Source of the DNA: Caulochytrium protostelioides
Lineage: Eukaryota > Chytridiomycota > Caulochytriomycetes > Caulochytriales > Caulochytriaceae
DNA length: 64,000 bases
Direction: 5' to 3'
Assembly: GCA_003615045.1 (NCBI GenBank)
Contig: ML014137.1
Span: forward strand, 1-64,000
Each line of letters opens with the position of its first letter. Positions within the stretch are counted from its first letter, which is position 1. Below are positions 11,801-18,187 of this stretch, piece by piece. A program made the position numbers and the translations under genes. The notes beneath the pieces are model-generated. The model was not told where the DNA came from and made no database searches. It worked only from the letters and a program-made list of their open reading frames with translations.

Positions 11801-14465
11801 CCGTCATCACTGGACGCGGCTGTGGCACGCGCTAGCTTCCTGGTCTCAACTCGATGTGCTTGTCTCTGCGTCGCCGTCATCGGCGCGGTCGCTTGCGTTA
11901 TCAACGCCGACGCTGTCGTCGCCTGCGCGGCCCGCGGCCGTGGCCGCCATCATTGCGCAGTGGTACAGCGCTGGCCATGCACTTACGGCTTTGGGCTGCG
12001 TCGTGCATGCCATCGATCCCAGCCACTTTGTTCGGCTCGTGACGCCGACGGCGCTGCGTGAAGTCATCGACGCTGTCACGGCGGGTCTTGTGGCCCAGAC
12101 GGCGGCCACCGCCGCCACCACCGATCCTGCAGTCCTCGGCGCGTGGCTGCGCCGACTCATCGATGCTGTGCATCGGGGGCTGCCCGCCGATGAGGCCGAG
12201 GATGCTGACGCCGACGTGACCAGGCCAGCCAGGACGGCGTCGGCGCGGTCGATAGCCGCCGACCCTCTCGCCGTTCGGGATTTGTTTACGCAGACCGCGG
12301 CGCCGCTTCACGATGCGTTACGTCAGCTGCTCGACCGGGACACGCCGTCATCGCGGCCGCAGCTGCCAAGGAGCATGTCGCGGAACCGCTCACAGAGCCG
12401 TCCGGTGGTACGGTCGCCGGCCGTTGCAGGCGCCGCTACCCCGTGGGAGGTCGTCGCCATGCTCGCGGACGTGCTCGGCGCGGCGGGCCAAACCAGCTGG
12501 CTCTGGGTGCGCTACGCCGTCCTCAGCGGCCATCTACGGCTCTGGGCCGATTGGCTTGTTAGCCGTGCACAAGCAGAAAGCCACGCGGATGCCCGCGCCG
12601 ACGAGACGGCCGCTACCGCGACCGCAGGATCTAATCCATCGCTCGGGTACGAGCATGCCTGGTGCCGCGTGATGGCCCTCGTTGAGCATACGCTTGCGAC
12701 CTTGCAGCACGCGTGCCGCGAGCAGCCCCGTCGTCGTGGCCTTTCCGATGCCGAGGCGACGAGCGCCCCACGTCATGCACAGACGGACGGTGAGGCCAAC
12801 ACTGACGCCCTCGGCCTCCTGCGAACAGCCTGTCTCGCCTTACTCGACGCCGACTTCGTCGCGCCCTGTATGGCGCCGCTCGCCGTCGCCGCCGGATCAT
12901 CGGCCGCTGCCCACCCGGCCACGACGACGACACCGCCGTGGTCGTCGGCCTCGGTGTCGGCGCCGTCTGCCGCCGCGGCCGTCGTATCTCACGCCGCGCT
13001 CTCCGTCTCCATGCTGCGAGCGCCGTCGCCGTCGACGCCGTCGCCGTCGCCGCGCCATGCAGCTGCCGCGTGGCCGCCTCGCGCAGCCGATGGCATCGCT
13101 GGTCTGCTCCGCCTGCTCGATGCCGCTCGCGTGCTCGCCGCCGATGCCGACGACGCTGACCCGCTCGATCGCCTCCGGCAGCGCCTTGCTGCACCCACCC
13201 TGGCCCCGCGGCTGCCCCTCACGCCGCACCGTGTGCTCGTGCACACCCTCACGCGTTCCCTAGCGGGCTCCCTGCACGCGACCAGCGCTGCCGCCGCCGC
13301 AGCGCGCCCGGAACATCTTCACCACACGTTGCTGTTGCTGGAGCTGGCGGGCGGCATGCTGCGCCACGCCGCGTGGCATGCCGCGCTGCAGCGATCCGGC
13401 ATGATGGCCGCCATCCTGCAAGTCGTTCTGCCTACGCCGCCGTCCGCCGCCGCCGCCGCGGCCGGGCCGGCCCCGTCCGCCGCCATGGCGGCCTCCCTCT
13501 CCACCACGGCACGTGTGCACGACCCGCCGGCCGCCTGGCCGCCGGCACTCGTCCGCGGCGCCTGGATCGTCGTAGCCGCCGCCGCTGCCACCACCACCAC
13601 CACGGCCGCCACCGCTCCGTCCGTGGGTGTCACGGACGCTGGGGCGAGTGGCGGTGGCAGCGTGAGTCCGACGCCATCGGTTGCGGGCGCGGCGGCGAAG
13701 CCCCCCCTGGCCGGCGGGACCGCCGCGCCCGCATTGCCGCCCTTCCTCGCGGTCGTGGCGCCGCCGGGCGCGCGCGGCCGCGACCCGGCCAGCACCGACC
13801 TCGCCGTCCAGGCGTTACTCGATCTGCGCGACCCACGCCACGGCCCGGCACTGCGTCTCGCCGCCGGCGCCGCGCTCGCGCAGATGCTGCTGCACCGCGA
13901 CGTCCGCTCGCGCCTCTTGCATGCGAGGATCCCGCCGCTCGTGGTCCATGGCCGGCGTGGCGTCGGCGTCGGCGGTGTCAGCGGCGGCTACGCTCGGTCC
14001 GCGGACGATAGCGTCTGGGGTGTCCTGATGGCGCTGTGGCCGACGACGGCGGCGCTGCAGCCGCACCTCGCCGCATCGCCCTCGGATGCCACCGCCGCAA
14101 TGGCGCCGTGGCCACTCCGCCTCGTGGATCTACTCGCCGTCCTCGTGTGGCACCTCATCTATGCGTCGGCGCCGGCGAAGAGCCGATGGCGCGCCGCGTC
14201 GGAGCTGGTCACCCGCGTCGAGAGTCTTTCGCGGGTGCTCGATGATCTCCTTCCGGACATCGGCGATACTGACAACGACAACGACAGTGATTCTGGTGAC
14301 AGTAACGATGACGACGACGGCGTCCGCCGCGCCGACCCCGCGTCGCCGCCTGCCGCGGCGGCCGCTGCGGCACCGGGGATTGAGGCGCCGCGTGCCGTGG
14401 TGCTCGCCCGGTTGCAGCGCTCGCTGCGGCATATCCGGCAGCTCGCGTGCCATGTTCAGCCGTGA
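5865..14465 (+). CDS. RTTN: Rotatin-like centriole/basal-body protein
   Basis: A single uninterrupted frame of 2866 residues opens with ATG at 5865. Residues ~55-165 match the N-terminal armadillo-like domain of rotatin: WIRQLGHPLSEVRGRAWANL is close to the animal IRKLGHQLAEIRVRAL start, and the spacing to the following leucine-rich helices fits. Around residues 300-450 another match follows: a W-x-x-L-P-x-x-PLT segment, then YPPQVFLQSAGLLEALL. The rest is alpha-helical and Ala/Leu-rich, as expected of an armadillo/HEAT solenoid, broken by disordered Ser/Pro/Ala inserts. Rotatin is needed for centriole elongation and ciliary basal-body integrity. Human rotatin is 2226 aa; the excess here is low-complexity insertion. 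No intron is apparent in 8.6 kb. A downstream ATG (residue ~35) could also initiate. Confidence 0.82.
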   Translation: MRDASSASPAAVASPATAAPPWHDRHATAAPAEAMPPLHPIATATEAAAATGAASTRLTHWIRQLGHPLSEVRGRAWANLVAKREAGLVTDRAVVREPALLPSVLDGWAHDVAAQQWPQLAAGLAAVVDVLCGAGPRLATGWLDAAARAQLDALQAAVPQDQPPLHSRIQQIRDLAEGHGPPLTASNAILPPSSSPPSAVAASLPPASSHHAPWPTMPHAHSHSRPRSPEPTGAAARGHPLRKPSAGAASRPDDVWPRAWPAPASSTAAAAAEPRHAHAASVPPPPLRPRYALDVARHRATMTWMALPNLVPLTVPVLLSARDRAFLAETWVALRAALPPPSPDASQYADDDVEALSDIDAGGDGDHGAREGAADPSARRRRARADADLALHRLHAEYPPQVFLQSAGLLEALLAHVVSHDPRTVTWGLRHLTRWIHAVAPLLHERFHAADGAVPSWTDGAMPATDADTDAATAWPTSTASGLTVLPAMPPVDAERTTGAGISLPYAAFEIWRALTPLITHPVYHAHVLLLMNTLLPLLLTQLRGALTYHADRRAADPVEARRFDSGPHSHDALPHGVDGDRDDAPRRPTVGDLLDVYLAPLHHAQAVLLRCQQTAHAAQVAETLATWIMRHRHVVPAFDDDAVALHVCLTASTTPVLARSLVDVMLSPSCVTPASAARLTRLLRAGHAAFHGGDGSSGGDGSAVSIHGPHRRSAHPALAHAINWSFLSYAARDAVLDRQVHAASLRQRAGRGRRRRNAGLPDRDGVGDDGHGDDDGALGAAASQRGDPLDELPRSLALTLLACVVSQTPHRMNGARAMATQSRLAPLDVLLVLQPWWPLTASWMRDLAARVARPTSAHAVTCPSPDDLKTWVLQLRGLFHADRSCRDAAADQLRAWRCAEDAEVAWDADVYASYAERGAAHAALPPTAAVALGGSTGTARWSGSALTDAVHRLVDAFGAAHHAYPDLAAIQAVLNQLRRQLQDRAQCVKALDAGLLGSLGVLLRQMAMLRSLDLRQNPETDWTSAVKDAVALFYRLALAARGRHAPASPPPPPSPSASSIAATTAMAATAPPRALLADVDGNVLVALASFTGVTSARPDLVRLLHVLLFPTRPVSMAPADAWRRWRRGDAHDPAFADSDCDGDVAAPPAAAAASVAAATPEGDDDPFGDPFDDDGTTEVDAPYDIPCDARHAYLTPPGLDDPHDGDGLALASSAAPVSVAQLWPPMPALDLWCRSLPTVLRVVPDGDGVRRDRDGDGPSHAPCVNRAEMALRVLQAMATASSAAAFHDAYARWRHLFLSPTAPAAWRTMASPRQQSAFATARARIVARYLFNEPATPSDREILACVLHFERDWASADLASAQDAVSAAADAHGSPWTADVAARALQACLLPLLLDSLAAYSTDDGRSDGDPGEGDGEGDGEAAAVAPDPATSLRGRLLAAVALQIQIAAARQTLDVLVAQTPLVAVLVRVVVSCLMLPATAAAAEPMDGADGADNAAATPHHSLPRPIAMAHQYAHGVVALRSLLQCYTIAAVAAATAATPSGVLEALDRDGLRRRDGLRSNPVAQHMRDRMLQQTQTPYPSLVTALVALVASMPTAGVRHQPLRHVCMLLLQTMAVYAARRTPSSHVTHPAGKDAGDDDGNRFRHTRSVSLPATPWWGPHWYGTAAPLAWLQPLLLPTVDGATDADADADWAENEPACHEARVDAWSLFSHLVALPSALSDLADVMPQYLDIALGCVLGTAFPTAPSRGRAGAAGSQRPDPYWMHLNVRHHALTVVWHTMNTFLPPAADNGGLRRSSSRSYGDRGCPSAEPWRYRVREWFVLLHRHQFFARLPGLLRHLDAHLTATPDVAVAYPLMLALLVRRLSHLRGDVAVRLDPEGAPVRETDAASAIDAVWPLTAEMMDALLSAAASALTVPAFVVVPATSTEAPAPAASLAQRQYLDHVACSQLASGCHILGALLALVQSDPMCLQVETVAFRHHWTRLWHALASWSQLDVLVSASPSSARSLALSTPTLSSPARPAAVAAIIAQWYSAGHALTALGCVVHAIDPSHFVRLVTPTALREVIDAVTAGLVAQTAATAATTDPAVLGAWLRRLIDAVHRGLPADEAEDADADVTRPARTASARSIAADPLAVRDLFTQTAAPLHDALRQLLDRDTPSSRPQLPRSMSRNRSQSRPVVRSPAVAGAATPWEVVAMLADVLGAAGQTSWLWVRYAVLSGHLRLWADWLVSRAQAESHADARADETAATATAGSNPSLGYEHAWCRVMALVEHTLATLQHACREQPRRRGLSDAEATSAPRHAQTDGEANTDALGLLRTACLALLDADFVAPCMAPLAVAAGSSAAAHPATTTTPPWSSASVSAPSAAAAVVSHAALSVSMLRAPSPSTPSPSPRHAAAAWPPRAADGIAGLLRLLDAARVLAADADDADPLDRLRQRLAAPTLAPRLPLTPHRVLVHTLTRSLAGSLHATSAAAAAARPEHLHHTLLLLELAGGMLRHAAWHAALQRSGMMAAILQVVLPTPPSAAAAAAGPAPSAAMAASLSTTARVHDPPAAWPPALVRGAWIVVAAAAATTTTTAATAPSVGVTDAGASGGGSVSPTPSVAGAAAKPPLAGGTAAPALPPFLAVVAPPGARGRDPASTDLAVQALLDLRDPRHGPALRLAAGAALAQMLLHRDVRSRLLHARIPPLVVHGRRGVGVGGVSGGYARSADDSVWGVLMALWPTTAALQPHLAASPSDATAAMAPWPLRLVDLLAVLVWHLIYASAPAKSRWRAASELVTRVESLSRVLDDLLPDIGDTDNDNDSDSGDSNDDDDGVRRADPASPPAAAAAAAPGIEAPRAVVLARLQRSLRHIRQLACHVQP

Positions 14466-14506
14466 GTCAATCGCCGCGGTACGCTTTGCGTCATACCTGA
14501 GCTGAT

Positions 14507-14563
14507 ATGTCATGATGACATACCATGATGACATACCATGATGACATGTCATGATAACATGCC
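14507..14563. repeat. 13-bp tandem repeats just downstream of rotatin
   Basis: About four imperfect copies of CATGATGACATAC follow the rotatin stop codon by 40 bp. The blocks TGTCATGATGACA and CATGTCATGATAACATG make the array nearly self-complementary. It may form the 3' UTR or transcript end. No function is proven. Confidence 0.7.
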
Positions 14564-15565
14564 ATGCGCGCAATGTTCACTGCAGGACACCACGAAGGCT
14601 CTGTGTATACATATTGATGCAAGATGGTTGCTGCCTCCGCTTTCACAGGCAGAGGGGCCAGGGGTGACGGGAAGGCTCCGCGGCGCTCGCGGCCTACACT
14701 GAACCCACGGCCTCCAAGGCCCCCACCACCCATTGCATTCCTTTCCAGCGATATACTGCATTCGGAGAGATGCATGGACCAACGAAGCATGTAACCCTGC
14801 ATGCATGGAAGGCGGCCGTCGCTTGGTCCCGCTCGTCGTGAGTTGTGTCCGCGCGGTGCAGCTGGGAATCTTCCTTTGTGACCTGCGTATTCAACATTCA
14901 TCAGGAACCAGGAACCTCCCAAGATATGCGCCGTCATAGGGCGCGAAGGCATCCGCCCCTGAATGGAGGGTCGACGACCGCTGCGGTGCCGATTCTCCGT
15001 CGTGAGTACGACGAGATCGGCGGTCGAGACGGGGAGTGGCTGTCCTGTCGCAACTCGACAGCCGGTGTCATCGTCGCTGCCGCATGTTCCCGGCGCGGAG
15101 GGATCGCGGGAGTCCTGCGAGCGCGCTGCAGGCACTGCATCGTTTGCGTCGGACCACCGCCGTCCCGAAACGGCCGCTGCGGCGTGGTCCGCCCACGACC
15201 GGCGATAGCCGCCGGCGTGGGCATGGAGAACCATGGGCCCCGCGGCCGCCGCCGCCGCCGTCCCTGCACCCCCGGTGGCGGCGGCAGCCGCGGGGGTGAC
15301 AGCCGTCCGCCATTCCTCGCAATACAAACCTCGGTCCCGTGTATGGGCACGTGATCTCGATGGTGCGGGGCGGCCGTCCAAGTATTGATGGTTTTCCCTC
15401 AAACATAAAAAATAAATGAAAAAGGAAAAGGGTTGACACCGTCTGGGATCTCAGCAGGTCAGGGGGCGTGGCGCCGCCGCGCGGCGGACCCGTTGGTCCA
15501 CTCTGGCGGCCAGACCGCCTGATCTCCATGCGCCTCTGATTGGCTCAGCGGTCCATGGCCCGCGC

Positions 15566-15600
15566 TGCCTTCCATGCATGCGAAGAATGCATGGAAGGCA
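15566..15600. repeat. Perfect 14-bp inverted repeat, 7-nt loop
   Basis: TGCCTTCCATGCAT at 15566-15579 is the exact reverse complement of 15587-15600, with a 7-nt spacer GCGAAGA. A related CATGCATGGAAGGC string occurs near 14800-14813, so the arm may be part of a dispersed repeat. It could be a foldback element or a structured RNA; no flanking gene explains it. Confidence 0.75.
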
Positions 15601-15680
15601 GAGCGCCATGCGTCGACATTTCTTTCTGTGACTCACCAGCGTCACGGGTGCACGGCGCGGCCACCGGCCCCTATCGGAAG

Positions 15681-15711
15681 TGACGTGACGTGACGTGACG
15701 TGCGTGACGTG
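15681..15711. promoter_or_regulatory. Clustered TGACG (CRE/bZIP-like) motifs
   Basis: Four head-to-tail TGACG units and a fifth after a short spacer contain overlapping TGACGT half-sites, the core recognised by ATF/CREB-type bZIP factors. A TATATAC stretch lies about 20 bp downstream near 15730. The arrangement looks like a promoter, yet no convincing gene starts within the next kilobase. Confidence 0.4.
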
Positions 15712-17036
15712 CGGAGGAAAGCGGAGAGCCATATATACTGATTTAATTTTCCTGTCGTGAGATTGTGCATGGCGGTCTCCGCCCGCCGCGCAGTGCATGT
15801 GTCAAGGCGCTCTTGCGCGATAAATCCTGTTGCACACGCAGGGACGTCGCCTGGGAGGCCGCGGCATCGCGGGCGCGCCCGAACCGCCGACGGCCGTCGG
15901 GATGCCGGGCTAGCCGGATGCCCGGCCAGCCGCGTGGCCAGCCCGCCGGTGGAGCCCAGACTCGTGACAACAACGACGCTCGGGGGCCGCCATGACGGCC
16001 GCCGAGCCAGCGGCGACGATGGTGGCCGCGCAGGATGCGGACCACCGGTCCCGTGACAGATCTCCCTGATGTCGTTATCCCGCCCATCAGCCTGCGCGAA
16101 TTTCTCGGTCGCTGACGGTGACCGCCGCCATCACCTGATTCACCGAGGCCCGGGCCGTGACGCTGTCCGGCCGACGCCGCCCGGCAGGTATATAGGATGC
16201 GCTGGCCGCGGCGGCGGGAGGACAGCGACGGCGAGGCGGACGCCGGCGGCGGACGCAGCCGCGGCGGCCATGGACAGCAATGCACCTCGCTCGACGTGCT
16301 GGCTGCTGGATCCGCGCTCTGCCCCGATCACCTCCGTCGCCGCTCCGCCCCTCCGATCCCTTCCGATCTGCGGTGTGTTGGTCGCGTGAGTCGTCTAAGC
16401 CACGCCCTCCGTTGCGCCGGGGCATGTCACATGCTCATTGCAGCCGCAAGCGTTTTTGAATCCCGCATTGTAGGCTCGTGATCAGGCCCGTCAAGTTTTC
16501 TTTGCGGTGCTGCGGCGCTGCCTCGCGGGCTGCCTCGTTGTCTCATCCGACACGCGCCGTCTCGGGGCGCCCTTCTGTTTTCCTGTTGGGTCGTCTTGAC
16601 TGGCTGCGGTTGGATCGGCAGAAACCAGAGATCGGCGCAGGCACAGTCCGTCCGTCGTGCACGTCGTCGGCTCCGCATGATCACGGTCGATTGAAACATT
16701 GGCTGCATTGGATGCTCAGCGCAGATCAGCCGATCGCCCACGCTTTCTTCAAGCCGTCCCACATTTATATGCATGAGGTCCTCTAAACTGGCTTTCTGAT
16801 GCGAACGCTGAGCAATGTATGAGAACCCTGAAGTGCGGGATATCTAAAACAATCGTTGGTCCTTCACGAGCCCATTGTGCCAACGGAATCGTATCCGTCA
16901 CTTCGCGTCGTTGTCGCCTATTTAATAATTTCCTTTCTTGCTTTCTTTGCGTCCATCTCCTGCCCAACTGTCACGACATCAACGGATCTTACCGTTAAGG
17001 CACATATTCCCCACTTTCGCCACCACCATCGACAGA

Positions 17037-17291
17037 ATGCTTTCATACTTTGGACAGTCTACCGGCAACGCACACACGTCGGGTGCGCACCCGGGCCCTG
17101 GCCAGACCCGACGGGACCCTACCGGCCCGATGTCCGGCCTGCTCCGCGGCGCCGGCCATCACCACCACGTCTCCCCGACGTCCACGGCGACCGGGTTCAA
17201 GACCCGCGACCATACCATGGCCACCTACCGCACCCATCTCCTGCCCTCGGGTGATCCTCACCTTGGCGTGGCCCACTACCACAATATGTAA
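17037..17291 (+). CDS. Small orphan protein, 84 residues
   Basis: The ATG at 17037 opens an 84-codon frame with strongly GC-biased third positions like the neighbouring genes. It follows an AT-rich leader (a TATTTAATAATTT-like patch at ~16918-16930) and an ACCACCATCGACAG leader. The peptide is hydrophilic, with Gly/Thr/His-rich segments (HHHHVS and a TRDHTMATYRTHLLPSGD stretch) and no signal peptide or membrane span. I recognise no family. The in-frame extension upstream to 16938 lacks a good ATG and has non-coding composition. Real expression is likely from codon bias and leader context, but not certain. Confidence 0.55.
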   Translation: MLSYFGQSTGNAHTSGAHPGPGQTRRDPTGPMSGLLRGAGHHHHVSPTSTATGFKTRDHTMATYRTHLLPSGDPHLGVAHYHNM

Positions 17292-17639
17292 TCTGTTTGC
17301 ATGGCATGAATCGGCTGCGGGGTAGCCATCTCCCGTTTCAGCGAGCGGGACAATCCTCCGGGCCATCCGTGGCATTTTGCGTCACGCCGCTCTTCCCTTC
17401 CACTAATCCAAAACACATGAGTGCGAGACCCCTCTTTGCCCTCGACCATGTGACGGCGCCGGTCAGGAACCAGTGCACAGTGGTCGCGGGCCGACGAGCA
17501 ACTGATCGGCACGCTTTCCCATCACCCTCTCCCCTCTTCTCCCACCGTTTCCTCTGTTTTCTGTTGTTTTTTTTTTCTCCTTTTTCTTTTTTCGCTTTTC
17601 AAAATATTTGTTTAAGAACATACGGGCTCTCCGTCGAGA
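17292..17639. other. Intergenic, pyrimidine-rich
   Basis: It contains a long TTTTTTTTTCTCC/TTTTTCTTTTTTCG tract (~17560-17600), probably the 3' end of the upstream small gene. No gene is visible. Confidence 0.5.
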
Positions 17640-18142
17640 CGATCTAACACGAACGCCATGCCCTCTTTGGTGCCAACCACGGGTCCCTTACGGAGGCCGT
17701 CCGCATTCGGTTGATCACCGGCTGCGCTTGTCGCGGGCTGCAACTTGGCTTGCCCAGGGCTGCGGCACAGCACTGTGGATCTGACGGGGACGGCCAGACA
17801 GTGTCGAATGTTCAACGCGGCATTGAGGTCGCGGTTCCCAAACTTGCCGATGGTGGCTTCACACCGCAGTATTCCTAGGCGCCGACGTCGACCGGGTTTC
17901 AGGACCGTCGTATGCGTCTGGGCATACCCGGTTGACCACCGTCGGATCGGGTCAGGTGGACGTCCGCCTAGGATGCTAGAGACGTCGGAACGACCGTCGT
18001 GTCCCAGATTTGAATCTGTGTCAGGATCCGGCATGCACCTGGAACGTCCAGAACTCGTCGAGCAGGATGGACCGGAAACGCTGGGCGCACGCCTTATATG
18101 CCCGGGTGGTTGGAATGGAGCTCGCATCATAAAAATTCTCAT
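17640..18142 (-). mobile_element. Relic of TnpB/Fanzor-like RNA-guided nuclease (copy B)
   Basis: The minus strand encodes a C-terminal fragment in which GILRCE is followed by TIGKFGNRDLNAALNIRHC. The NRDLNAALNI block matches the third RuvC motif (D-x-N-A-A-x-N-I) that ends TnpB and eukaryotic Fanzor proteins. The preceding zinc-ribbon region is decayed: one cysteine remains in RCE and no CxxC pair is intact. Homology with 64-430 spans roughly 320 bp in the same orientation, with many differences, so both copies look old. No full-length frame, transposon ends or target duplications could be identified. The family call rests on one conserved block, hence moderate confidence. Confidence 0.45.
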
Positions 18143-18187
18143 CTATAAGTTGAGTCTATCAGGAGAAAAATGATGGGAATTTGATCG

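Larger units (their letters stand above)
14466..17036. other. Gene-poor intergenic region with repeats and AT-rich patches
   Basis: Between rotatin and the 84-residue gene I see no convincing coding frame. It contains ATGATGACAT-type tandem repeats just after rotatin, a 14-bp perfect hairpin (15566-15600), clustered TGACG motifs (15681-15711) followed by a TATATA-like stretch near 15730, and an AT-rich stretch around 16915-16950 that probably belongs to the promoter of the gene at 17037. A minus-strand frame of 303 codons here has irregular composition and no domain. Confidence 0.5.

Noticed and set aside
14491-15402. 303-codon minus-strand frame after rotatin
   Set aside because: It has irregular codon use, runs through the ATGATGACAT array, and contains no recognisable domain.
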